Below, in pieces: positions 47,884 to 55,850 of a DNA stretch of 64,000 nt. Origin of the DNA: Streptomyces pactum (GTDB lineage: Bacteria; Actinomycetota; Actinomycetes; Streptomycetales; Streptomycetaceae); the NCBI RefSeq assembly GCF_016031615.1, contig NZ_JACYXC010000001.1, forward strand, positions 4,836,001 to 4,900,000. The letters are read 5' to 3'. The notes under the pieces are model-generated. The model was not told the origin of the DNA. It saw only the letters and a program-made list of their open reading frames with translations, and did no database searches. How positions within the stretch are numbered: the stretch's first letter is position 1; every line of letters starts with the position of its first letter. The position numbers and the translations under genes are program-made.

Positions 47884-48325
47884 TTCGCCCATTCCTTACT
47901 CAACAGACGGGGTGCTGGCATCGATGACAGCGTCCACCAGCGTAGAACGCGGACCGCGGACCGCGCGGGTGAGGTAAGACTCAGTTGCCCCGGCGGCCGT
48001 GTGGCCGAGGGGCCTGGAGTCCGGGGGCCGGGGGCTGGGGGCGGAGGCGCTGGAGTTCGGGAGTCGGGCCGGGGCCGGGACGGCGCGGGTGTGAGCGGGG
48101 GCGCGTGACGTCCGGCGGTACGGGTGCGGCGGCGCGGCCGACGCCCCTGGTATGCGACGGGGCACCTCCGGGCAGGGGCCCGGGGCGCCTCGGGGCGTGG
48201 CCGGAGGCGCCCGGTACGCCCGGGTGCCTCCGGGCGTCTCTCAGGGGCGAAGTCAGGGTTATCTCCGGGTCCCGGCGGCCCTTCGGGCCATGTCACGGCC
48301 TGTCGCCGGTGGCTACGCTGACGGG
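47884..48325. other. Divergent gap fumarase / DUF1707 gene
   Basis: 440 bases; promoters for both genes are expected. Two patches of lower GC (47895-47975, 48240-48325) are candidates, but no hexamers are convincing. No gene supported. Confidence 0.4.
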
Positions 48326-49003
48326 GTGGACGATCAGCAGCCGGTGCCCCTGACCAAGTCCCCGCCCGAGCGCCCGGTTCCGTCGGCCCCCGCCGGGCCG
48401 GCCGACACGGACCTCCGCGCCTCGGACGCCGACCGGGACCGCATAGCGGACATCCTCCGGGACGCCTTCGCGGAGGGGCGGCTCACCCCCGAGGAGCACG
48501 CCGAGCGGATCGACGCCGTCTACCGGGCCCGTACCCAGGGCGAGCTGCGCCCGCTGGTCCGCGACCTGCCGGCGTCGGTCCGGCCGCTGCCCGGGCCGGT
48601 TCCGTCCGGGTTGCCGTCCGCCCCGGCCGCGGGCCCCGCGACGGAGACGCTGGCGGCGGTCTTCGGCGGCGCGGTGCGCAAGGGCCGGTGGCGGGTCACC
48701 CCGCGCACCAGGGCGGTCGCGCTCTTCGGCGGGGTGGAGATCGACCTGACCGAGGCCGTCTTCGAGCAGCAGGAGGTCGTCATCGACGTCTTCGCGGCCT
48801 TCGGCGGGGTGGAGGTCAAAGTGGCCGAGAACGTCTCGGTGCGCGGGGCCGGCACCGGGATCTTCGGCGGCTTCGACGTGTCCAACCAGGAGGCCGTCGA
48901 TCCCGACGCGCCGGTGATCGTGGTGCGCGGGCTGGCGCTGTTCGGCGGCGTGGAGGTCCGGCCGGTGAAGGGCAAGCGGTTGCGGAACCTGCGCGCGGGC
49001 TGA
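48326..49003 (+). CDS. DUF1707 SHOCT-like protein with LiaF-type C-terminal domain
   Basis: 225 residues, GTG start. Residues about 32-85 are a DUF1707 helix pair (LRASDADRDRIADILRDAF, GRLTPEEHAERIDAVYRAR). About 110-225 form a beta-helix of the cell-wall-stress LiaF/DUF2154 type (ALFGGVEIDL, AAFGGVEVKVAENV, ALFGGVEVRPVKGKRL, repeated FGGVEV). No membrane segment. Role unknown; family members associate with envelope stress. Its place beside the fumarase and whiB-like genes is conserved in streptomycetes (from memory). Confidence 0.82.
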   Translation: MDDQQPVPLTKSPPERPVPSAPAGPADTDLRASDADRDRIADILRDAFAEGRLTPEEHAERIDAVYRARTQGELRPLVRDLPASVRPLPGPVPSGLPSAPAAGPATETLAAVFGGAVRKGRWRVTPRTRAVALFGGVEIDLTEAVFEQQEVVIDVFAAFGGVEVKVAENVSVRGAGTGIFGGFDVSNQEAVDPDAPVIVVRGLALFGGVEVRPVKGKRLRNLRAG

Positions 49004-49010
49004 CCCGCCC

Positions 49011-49082
49011 GATCTGACCGACCTGGCCGATCCGGCCGACCTGGCCGATCCGGCTGATCCGGCCGATCCGGCTGATCCGGCC
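49011..49082. repeat. Eight tandem 9-bp units, consensus GATCCGGCC
   Basis: Starts 8 bases after the DUF1707 stop: GATCTGACC, GACCTGGCC, GATCCGGCC, GACCTGGCC, GATCCGGCT, GATCCGGCC, GATCCGGCT, GATCCGGCC, then decays. Each unit is half palindromic (GGCCGGATC on the other strand). Confidence 0.8.
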
Positions 49083-49125
49083 GACTCGGGCCCGACGCGG
49101 CAGACCCGGCCGGCCCCGGGGCCGC

Positions 49126-49161
49126 CCGCGGCGAGGCGGCCCCGGGGCCGCCTCGCCGCGG
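49126..49161 (+). terminator. 36-bp perfect palindrome
   Basis: Left arm from 49126, mirror point between 49143 and 49144, right arm to 49161; every base pairs. It would fold into a very stable stem with a minimal loop and probably terminates the DUF1707 transcript. A related GGCCCCGGGGCC core recurs just upstream (49113-49122). Confidence 0.75.
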
Positions 49162-49643
49162 ATGGGGCGGGCAGCCGTGCGCGGGTGCTGCCACGAGCCG
49201 GGGCGCCGCCCCGGGCCCGTCACCGTCCCGCCATCCCGCTCCGCGCGGCGGTGCGCCCGGCGGCTGCCCCGGGCGGGCTGGGTCCGCGCGGGCCGGCTCG
49301 CACCGGCCCGCCCGGCCGCGGTGGACGCGGAGCGCGGACCGTCCCGCCGCGCGCGGTCCGTGCGCGGCGCGCCCCCGCGCGAGGGCGCGAAGCGCTCTTC
49401 CGGACGCGTCCCGCGCCCTCCGTACTGGGCTGCGCCAGGACGCTCGTCCGGGCGGAACCGCGGCACGCCGTCTTGACTCCGGCTCGGACGCACCGGTGTG
49501 AGTGTCCACGGTGTGCATAAGCCCGCGCACAGCGGGTAAGGCTTGGTGCGTCGTCTCTCGTACGGCTTGATGGGGGTGCAAAGCGGCCGTACCTCATGGA
49601 GACGGGCAAGGGTGACCACCGGAGCCGTCGTCAGGAGTAGACC
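49162..49643. other. Upstream region of the WhiB-like gene
   Basis: 480 bases. The first 300 are GC-rich without a gene. From 49495 GC falls (GTGTGCATAAG...GGGTAAGGC), which is the probable promoter of the whiB-like gene with a leader of about 80-130 bases. Confidence 0.4.
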
Positions 49644-50000
49644 GTGCTGCAACCGCATCAGCCCCTGCAGGACGCCGCACTGCGCCCGCAGCGCATCCCC
49701 GCGCGGGACCAGGCCGGCCCCTGGCACTCAGAGGCGGTGTGCCGCCGCGACGAAGCCGGGCTGTTCTTCGCCCCGTCCAAGGAGCCCACCGCCGCCCGGC
49801 TGTCCAGGGAGGAGGCCGCCAAGCAGGTCTGCGCCCGCTGCCCGGTGATGGTCGAGTGCCGGGAGCACGCCCTGCTCCAGCCCGAGCCCTACGGTGTGTG
49901 GGGCGGGCTGACCGCGGCCGAGCGCCGGGTCGTCCTGGCCCGCCGCCGGCGCCGCGACGCCGAGTTGCAGCGGTCCGTACGGGTCGCCGCCGCGGGCTGA
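49644..50000 (+). CDS. wblI: WhiB-like iron-sulfur regulator, WblI-like
   Basis: 118-residue WhiB-family protein. Cluster ligands Cys33, Cys63, Cys66 and Cys72 (C-x29-C-x2-C-x5-C) are complete, followed by the beta-turn motif YGVWGG and the basic tail RRVVLARRRRRDAEL for DNA/sigma-factor contact. GTG 49644 is the only start that keeps the N-terminus. The symbol rests on position between a fumarase/DUF1707 pair and glpX, as for wblI in S. coelicolor (from memory), so the family is certain and the paralogue probable. Confidence 0.88.
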   Translation: MLQPHQPLQDAALRPQRIPARDQAGPWHSEAVCRRDEAGLFFAPSKEPTAARLSREEAAKQVCARCPVMVECREHALLQPEPYGVWGGLTAAERRVVLARRRRRDAELQRSVRVAAAG

Positions 50001-50019
50001 CCCGTCCCACGGCCGAGGC

Positions 50020-50055
50020 CGGGTCCGGGCCACCGGTGACGGAGGGCCCGGCCCG
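50020..50055. terminator. Imperfect convergent hairpin
   Basis: CGGGTCCGGGCC (50020-50031) pairs with GGCCCGGCCCG (50045-50055) with one bulged T. Between convergent wblI and glpX. Confidence 0.5.
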
Positions 50056-50113
50056 TGCCGCCGGGCGCGGACGCGCGGCGGGTGCCCCGGGCGACCGGGC
50101 CGCCGGGCGGTGC

Positions 50114-51145
50114 CTAGCGGGCCCGCTCGAAATCGACCGAGGCGTACGCGCGCAGCTTCGAGAGCCGGTGCGTGGAGTCGATCTGCCGGATGGTGCCGGA
50201 CTTCGAGCGCATCACCAGCGACTGGGTGGTGGCGGTCTCGGCCCGGTAGCGCACCCCGCGCAGCAGGTCGCCGTCGGTGATGCCGGTGGCGACGAAGAAG
50301 ACGTTGTCGCCGCGGACCAGGTCGTCGGTGCTCAGCACCCGGTCCAGGTCGTGGCCGGCGTCGAGGGCGCGCTCCCGCTCGGCGTCGTCCTTGGGCCACA
50401 GCCGGGTCTGGATGGTGCCGCCCAGGCACTTGATGGCACAGGCCGCGATGATGCCCTCCGGGGTGCCGCCGATGCCCATCAGCAGGTCCACACCGGTGCC
50501 CTCCCGGGCGGCCATGATCGCGCCGGCCACGTCGCCGTCGGAGATGAACTTGATCCGGGCGCCGGTCTCCCGGATCTCCTTGACGATCTTCTCGTGCCGG
50601 GGCCGGTCCAGGATGACGACGGTGACGTCCTCGGGGCTGGAGTTCTTCGCCTTGGCGACGCGCCGGATGTTCACGTCCACCGGGGCGGTGATGTCCACGA
50701 ACTCGGCGGCCTCCGGGCCGGTGACCAGCTTCTCCATGTAGAAGACCGCGGAAGGGTCGAACATCGAACCGCGCTCGGCCACGGCCATCACCGACACCGC
50801 GTTCGCCATGCCCTTGGCGGTGAGCGTGGTGCCGTCGACCGGGTCCACCGCCACGTCGCACTCCGCGCCGGTGCCGTCGCCCACCCGCTCGCCGTTGTAG
50901 AGCATCGGGGCGTTGTCCTTCTCGCCCTCGCCGATGACCACCACGCCGTTCATCGACACGGTGTGGATCAGGGAGCGCATGGCCTTGACGGCCGCGCCGT
51001 CGGCACCGTTCTTGTCGCCTCGTCCGACCCAGCGGCCGGAGGCCATGGCGCCCGCCTCGGTGACCCGGACGAGTTCCAGGGCGAGGTTGCGGTCGGGGGC
51101 CTCGGGGCTGACCTCAAGCGGAGCGGGGAGATGGTGCTCGGTCAT
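50114..51145 (-). CDS. glpX: Class II fructose-1,6-bisphosphatase GlpX
   Basis: Gluconeogenic phosphatase, 343 residues. Metal and phosphate-binding motifs: IGEGEKDNAPML, VAVDPVDGTTLTAKGM and ISDGDVAGAI, with MGIGGTPEGIIAACA in the second lobe. AAAGGTG lies upstream of ATG 51145. This is the standard and usually sole FBPase of actinomycetes. Confidence 0.95.
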   Translation of the reverse strand: MTEHHLPAPLEVSPEAPDRNLALELVRVTEAGAMASGRWVGRGDKNGADGAAVKAMRSLIHTVSMNGVVVIGEGEKDNAPMLYNGERVGDGTGAECDVAVDPVDGTTLTAKGMANAVSVMAVAERGSMFDPSAVFYMEKLVTGPEAAEFVDITAPVDVNIRRVAKAKNSSPEDVTVVILDRPRHEKIVKEIRETGARIKFISDGDVAGAIMAAREGTGVDLLMGIGGTPEGIIAACAIKCLGGTIQTRLWPKDDAERERALDAGHDLDRVLSTDDLVRGDNVFFVATGITDGDLLRGVRYRAETATTQSLVMRSKSGTIRQIDSTHRLSKLRAYASVDFERAR

Positions 51146-51424
51146 CGGAGCGCACCTTTCTGTACGGCGACGGCCGGAAGTGAGGGTGGTGTCAGGGAAC
51201 CGGGGGAAACGGTTTCCTGATAAGCACAGTATCCGCTGAGTGCGAATGTGAGCAGGCGGGCCCACGCATGAGCGGTGTCAAGGTCGCTGTACCGGCCGTC
51301 CTGGCCGGTCCTCGTCCCCGGGCGGTCGGCGGACGTGCGGGGGGAGCGGTGGGGAGGAGTGCCGGAGGGGACGTCCGGGTGGGGTCGCCGTCGGGGCCGT
51401 GGGGCCATGGGGGACCATGTACGG

Positions 51425-51961
51425 GTGGCAGGTAAGCGAGGCAACAAGACGATCCGCGGCATGGTGCAGTCCCTCGGGGTGACCGTTGTGGTCGCTGGGC
51501 TCATCTACGTCTTCATTCCGCACGACGAGGACCACGACCCGATCCGAACGGTTGATTACCGCGTCGAACTCCAGACGGTCCGCCGCGCCGCGCCCTACCC
51601 GGTGGCCGCCCCCGAGCCGGGCGGCCTGCCCGAGGGCTGGCGGGCCACCTCGGTCCGCTACACCCCCGAGAGCAAGGACGGCGCGGCCTGGCACCTGGGC
51701 TTCCTCGACGCGGACCGGGAGTACGTGGCCGTGGAGCAGAGCGACGGCCGGCCCGCCGCGTTCGTGGGCAACGTGACGCACGGGGCGCGCGAGACCGACC
51801 GCACCGAGCGCGTCAACGGCCGGGAGTGGACCTGGTACAAGGGCCCGAAGTACAACGCGCTGGTACTCCAGGAGGAGGGCGTCACCACGGTGGTCACCGG
51901 GACCGCCCCGTACGGGCACCTCGTGAAGATGGCCGCCGCGCTGCAGACCCGTAAGGGCTGA
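51425..51961 (+). CDS. DUF4245 membrane-anchored protein
   Basis: 178-residue protein with a short basic N-terminus, one membrane helix (about residues 13-32, VQSLGVTVVVAGLIYVFI) and an external DUF4245 domain (DYRVELQTVRRAAPYPV, LPEGWRATSVRY, WHLGFLDADREYVAVEQS). Function unknown; conserved next to glpX in actinobacteria. GTG 51425 (VAGKRGNK) preferred over ATG 51407 because a GGGGGA box lies 10 bases before it. Divergent from glpX. Confidence 0.82.
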   Translation: MAGKRGNKTIRGMVQSLGVTVVVAGLIYVFIPHDEDHDPIRTVDYRVELQTVRRAAPYPVAAPEPGGLPEGWRATSVRYTPESKDGAAWHLGFLDADREYVAVEQSDGRPAAFVGNVTHGARETDRTERVNGREWTWYKGPKYNALVLQEEGVTTVVTGTAPYGHLVKMAAALQTRKG

Positions 51962-52073
51962 GCGCGGCGGCCGGCGGAGTCCCCCGGGGAGGGGCGTCCG
52001 CGGGGCCCCGCGGGGGACAGGGGCCGTCGAAGGGCCGGCCGTGGGGCCGGCGGCACCGGTCGGGGCCGGTGGG

Positions 52074-52092
52074 GCCCGGCGCGGCGCCGGGC
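52074..52092. terminator. Short convergent hairpin
   Basis: GCCCGGC-GCGGC-GCCGGGC, 7-bp stem, between convergent DUF4245 and nitroreductase genes. Confidence 0.55.
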
Positions 52093-52107
52093 GGGGGACC
52101 GGGACCG

Positions 52108-52698
52108 TCAGACGGTGGTGACGACCTGGTCGTAGGAGAGGCGCGGGGAGCGCGGGTACGAGGCGTTCTCACCCGGCTTGCCGATGTTGACGACCATCAG
52201 CGGGGTGTGGTCCTCGTCCAGGAACTCCTTCTGCACCCCGGCGGCGTCGAAGCCGGTCATCGGGCCCGCGGCCAGGCCGGCGGCGCGGATGCCCACGATG
52301 AAGTACGCGGCCTGGAGCGCGGCGTTGAGCGACGCGGCCTGCTCGCGGGCGCTGCGCTCGGCGAAGAAGACGTCCTTGGCCTGCGGGAAGTGCGGGAAGA
52401 GGGTCGGCAGCTCGTGGTGGAACTCGTTGTCCGCGGCGAGCACGGCCACCAGCGGCGCGGTGCGGGTCTTCGCCTGGTTCCCCTCGGCCATGTGGGCCAC
52501 CAGACGCTCGCGCGCCTCGGCGGAGCGGACCAGGACGATCCGCAGCGGGGACTGGTTGAACGCGGTCGGGGCGTACTTCACCAGGTCGTAGATCGCCTGC
52601 ACCTGCTCCTCGGTCACCGGTTCGTCGGTGAACGTGTTGGCGGTGTGCGCCGCACGGAACAGCAGGTCCTGGGCGGCGGCGTCGAGGGCGAGAGTCAT
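52108..52698 (-). CDS. Nitroreductase-family protein, malonic semialdehyde reductase (RutE)-like
   Basis: 196-residue FMN-dependent oxidoreductase. The opening LLFRAAHTANTFTDEPVTEEQV, LVKYAPTAFNQSPLRIVLV (FMN-binding) and FFAERSAREQAASLNAALQAAYF match the RutE/HadB group, which reduces malonic semialdehyde or quinone-like substrates with NADPH. AAGG precedes ATG 52698. No other pyrimidine-degradation genes are nearby, so the substrate remains open. Confidence 0.85.
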   Translation of the reverse strand: MTLALDAAAQDLLFRAAHTANTFTDEPVTEEQVQAIYDLVKYAPTAFNQSPLRIVLVRSAEARERLVAHMAEGNQAKTRTAPLVAVLAADNEFHHELPTLFPHFPQAKDVFFAERSAREQAASLNAALQAAYFIVGIRAAGLAAGPMTGFDAAGVQKEFLDEDHTPLMVVNIGKPGENASYPRSPRLSYDQVVTTV

Positions 52699-53129
52699 GG
52701 CACAACCTTCTGCTTGCTTGCGCTGGCACGACCACTGTAGCCCACATGTATTAACGTTCAACTAAATCGGGGGTGAGGTGGGGCGAATCACACCTCGTGG
52801 GGCTGCGGGAGGGCCGGGCGTACGGCTGCGTCGGCGCAGGTGGGCGGGCCGGTTGCGCCGGCGGGCGTGGGCTTGCCTGGTGCGCCGGTGGGTGTGGGCG
52901 TGGGCGTGCCTCCCCTGCCGATGGGCGGGCCGGTTGCGCCGGTGCGGTGGGCCGGTCTCCGCGTCGGCACCGGCATGTGGGGGCGTAGGGCCGGTCCGTC
53001 CCGCGGGGACCCCGACGTACGGCGCCCTGACCTGCGGGAACCCCGACGTACAGCGCTGTCCTGCGGGACCTCGGCGTGCGGGCCCCGGGCGTGCGGGGCC
53101 TCCGGCGTGCGCCGGAAGGCCCGGCGGCC
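52699..53129. other. Gap with partial direct repeats
   Basis: 430 bases. TGGGCGGGCCGGTTGCGCCGG occurs around 52840-52860 and again around 52923-52943, and GACGTAC-type sequence recurs near 53012 and 53045. An AT-richer promoter patch lies at 52735-52770 before the nitroreductase gene. No gene supported. Confidence 0.4.
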
Positions 53130-53459
53130 TCAGCCCTCCTCGGTGGCCCGGTCCCCGGTGCCGCCGGCCGTGTCCCCGGCCTGCCCGGCGAGTGCCGCGT
53201 CCAGCCGGGCGCGCGCCCCGTCGAGCCAGCGGCGGCACACCCGGCCCAGCTCCTCGCCGCGCTCCCACAGCGCCAGCGACTCCTCCAGCGTGGTGCCGCC
53301 CGCCTCCAGCCGCCGGACGACCTCGATCAGCTCGTCCCGTGCCTGCTCGTAGCCGAGCGCGGACTCCGGTGCGGGCGCACCGCCCCGGTCCGCGCCCCGG
53401 GCGCCGTCCGTCCCGTCCACTTCCGCCGTCCCGCCGGGCCCGTCCGTCGTCGTCTCCAT
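53130..53459 (-). CDS. xseB: Exodeoxyribonuclease VII small subunit
   Basis: 109 residues. The helical-hairpin XseB core is at about residues 33-90 (LGYEQARDELIEVVRRLEAG, TLEESLALWERGEEL), with an acidic disordered N-terminus longer than usual. Binds XseA; starts 10 bases after the xseA stop. Confidence 0.9.
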   Translation of the reverse strand: METTTDGPGGTAEVDGTDGARGADRGGAPAPESALGYEQARDELIEVVRRLEAGGTTLEESLALWERGEELGRVCRRWLDGARARLDAALAGQAGDTAGGTGDRATEEG

Positions 53460-53469
53460 ACGCCTCACC

Positions 53470-54690
53470 CTATGCGCGGTCACCGACAGCGGGCCGGACC
53501 GCGAACTCGCCCTCGGCGACCCGCGCCCGCAGCACCTCGTCCGCCGTCACCTCGTCCGCCCGGCGTACCACCGAGCCGTCCTGGTGCTGGAGCACCGCGT
53601 AGCCCCGGCGCAGTGTCGCGGCGGGGGAGAGCGCGACCACCCGGGCCCGGGTGTGGGTCAGCTCCGAGTCGGCCCGGTCCAGCAGGTGCCCGAGGGTGCG
53701 GCGGGCCCGCCCCAGGAGCGCGTCCACCTGCTCGGCGCGCCCGTCCACCATGCGGTGCGGATGCTCCATGCACGGCCGGGCCAGCGCGTGGGCCAGGCCG
53801 CGTTCCTCGCGGTCCAGGAACCCGTGCACCGCCCGCAGCGCGCGCTCCCGCAGCTGCTGGATACGGGCCAGCTCCTCGCCGACGTCGGGCACCACCTTCT
53901 TCGCCGCGTCCGTGGGGGTGGAGGCCCGCAGGTCCGCGACGAGGTCCAGCAGCGGGGAGTCGGGCTCGTGGCCGATGGCCGAGACGACCGGCGTGGCACA
54001 GGCGGCGACGGCCCGTACCAGCTGCTCGTCGGAGAACGGCAGCAGGTCCTCCACGCTGCCGCCGCCCCGGGCCACCACGATCACATCGACGTCCGGCCGC
54101 TCGTCCAGCTCGCGCACCGCGGCCACCACCCGGGGCACCGCGTGCACGCCCTGCACCGGCACGTTCCGCACCTCGAACCGGACGGCCGGCCAGCGCAGCC
54201 GGGCGTTCTCCAGGACATCCCGCTCGGCCGCCGAGGCCCGGCCGCACACCAGGCCGATCAGCTGCGGGAGGAACGGCAGCGGCTTCTTCCGGTCGGCGGC
54301 GAACAGCCCCTCCGCGGCCAGGGTGCGCTTGAGCTGCTCCAGCCGGGCCAGCAGCTCGCCGACCCCGACCGGCCGGATCTCGGCGGCCCGCAGGGAGAGC
54401 TGGCCGCGCGGCGCGTACCACTCGGGCTTGGCGTGCACCACCACCCGGGCGCCCTCCGAGACGACGTCCGCCACCTGGTCGAAGACCGAGCGGAAGCAGG
54501 TGACCGAGAGGGAGATGTCGTAGCTGGGGTCGCGGAGGGTCAGGAACACCACGCCGGCGCCGGGCCGGCGGGACAGCTGGGTGATCTGCCCCTCCACCCA
54601 CACCGCCCCGAGCCGGTCGATCCAGCCGCCGATCAGCCGGGACACCTGTCCGACCGGGATCGGGGAGTCCGCCGAGGTGTTGAGAGCCAT
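53470..54690 (-). CDS. xseA: Exodeoxyribonuclease VII large subunit
   Basis: 406-residue catalytic subunit of exonuclease VII, which degrades single-stranded DNA from both ends. An N-terminal OB fold (VWVEGQITQLSRRPGAGVVF) is followed by the catalytic domain with VIVVARGGGSVEDL and SAIGHEPDSPLLDLVADLRASTPT, and by coiled coil to the C-terminus. ATG 54690 (MALNTSADSPIPVG) is the standard start. Confidence 0.94.
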   Translation of the reverse strand: MALNTSADSPIPVGQVSRLIGGWIDRLGAVWVEGQITQLSRRPGAGVVFLTLRDPSYDISLSVTCFRSVFDQVADVVSEGARVVVHAKPEWYAPRGQLSLRAAEIRPVGVGELLARLEQLKRTLAAEGLFAADRKKPLPFLPQLIGLVCGRASAAERDVLENARLRWPAVRFEVRNVPVQGVHAVPRVVAAVRELDERPDVDVIVVARGGGSVEDLLPFSDEQLVRAVAACATPVVSAIGHEPDSPLLDLVADLRASTPTDAAKKVVPDVGEELARIQQLRERALRAVHGFLDREERGLAHALARPCMEHPHRMVDGRAEQVDALLGRARRTLGHLLDRADSELTHTRARVVALSPAATLRRGYAVLQHQDGSVVRRADEVTADEVLRARVAEGEFAVRPAVGDRA

Positions 54691-54854
54691 GCCGCGAGCG
54701 TAACGGCCGGCACCGACAGCGGTCGCCGTCCTGGCACCGGTGGCCGGGAGGTCGGGGAGGCCCGGCAGGCCCGCGGCGGCGGATTCCGCCCGGGCCGGAC
54801 CCACCACCCCCGGGACCCGCCCCCGACACCCGGCCGCGAGCCGCCCCTCGGGGC

Positions 54855-55850
54855 CTACCGCGAGGCCGGTTCCGTCACCCGGGACCGCCGGGCCGCCAGG
54901 TAGTGCTCGGCGTCGAGCGCGGCGGCGCAGCCGGTGCCGGCCGCGGTGACCGCCTGCCGGTAGCGGTGATCGACCACGTCACCGGCCGCGAAGACCCCCG
55001 GCACGCTGGTCCGGGTGGTGGGCGCGCGCACCACGACGTACCCCTTGGCGTCCAGCTCCAGCTGTCCGGCGAACAGGCCGCTGCGCGGGTCCTGTCCGAT
55101 GGCGACGAACAGCCCGCCGACCGCCAGCGGGCGGGTGGCGCCGGTCCTGGTGTCGCGCAGCGTCACCCCGGTGAGCCGCACATCGCCGAGCAGCTCGACG
55201 ACCTCGCTGTCGAAGGCGAAGGTGATCTTCGGGTCGGCGAAGGCCCGGGCCTGCATCGCCCGGGAGGCGCGCAGCGAGTCGCGGCGGTGCACCACGGTCA
55301 CCGACGCGGCGTAACGGGTGAGGAAGGTCGCCTCCTCCAGGGCGGTGTCCCCGCCGCCGACCACCGCCAGGTGCCGGCCCCGGAAGAAGAACCCGTCGCA
55401 GGTGGCGCACGACGACACGCCGCGGCCGGAGAACTCCTCCTCGCGCGGCAGACCCAGCCTCCGGTGGCCGGAGCCGGTCGCCACGATCACGGTCCGGGCC
55501 AGGTGGGCGCGGCCGTGGCCGTCGATCAGCCGCTTGACCTCGCCGCACAGTTCGACGGCGGCGACGTCGTCCTCGATCATGCGGGCGCCGAACCGGGCGG
55601 CCTGGGCCCGCATCTTCTCCATCAGGTCGGGCCCCTGGACGCCGTCGGGGAAGCCGGGGAAGTTCTCCACCTCGGTGGTCGTGGCGAGCGCCCCGCCGAC
55701 GAACACCGTGCCGAGGAACACCACCGGGGCCAGGTCGGCGCGCGCGGCGTAGAGGGCGGCGGTGTACCCGGCCGGGCCCGATCCGATGACCGCCACCTCG
55801 TGGACCCGCTCCGCGGGGCCGGTGGCCGGGGCACGGTCGCCGGCGCTCAT
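54855..55850 (-). CDS. trxB: Thioredoxin reductase-like FAD/NADPH oxidoreductase
   Basis: 331 residues. FAD motif VIGSGPAGYTAALYAARA (about 23-40), redox pair in SSCATCDGFFF, NADPH motif VVGGGDTALEEATFL, and C-terminal FAD motif GVFAAGDVVDHRYRQAVTAAG are all intact. Its ATG overlaps the stop of the subtilase gene by 4 bases, an unusual pairing, and a secreted thioredoxin is encoded just upstream. It may be a dedicated paralogue rather than the housekeeping TrxB, which usually sits with trxA near oriC in streptomycetes (from memory). Confidence 0.88.
   Translation of the reverse strand: MSAGDRAPATGPAERVHEVAVIGSGPAGYTAALYAARADLAPVVFLGTVFVGGALATTTEVENFPGFPDGVQGPDLMEKMRAQAARFGARMIEDDVAAVELCGEVKRLIDGHGRAHLARTVIVATGSGHRRLGLPREEEFSGRGVSSCATCDGFFFRGRHLAVVGGGDTALEEATFLTRYAASVTVVHRRDSLRASRAMQARAFADPKITFAFDSEVVELLGDVRLTGVTLRDTRTGATRPLAVGGLFVAIGQDPRSGLFAGQLELDAKGYVVVRAPTTRTSVPGVFAAGDVVDHRYRQAVTAAGTGCAAALDAEHYLAARRSRVTEPASR

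Noticed and set aside
52762..53268. Hypothetical minus-strand ORF downstream of xseB
   Set aside because: Overlaps xseB, low-complexity Arg/Gly/Ala, contains direct repeats, and has no ribosome site.
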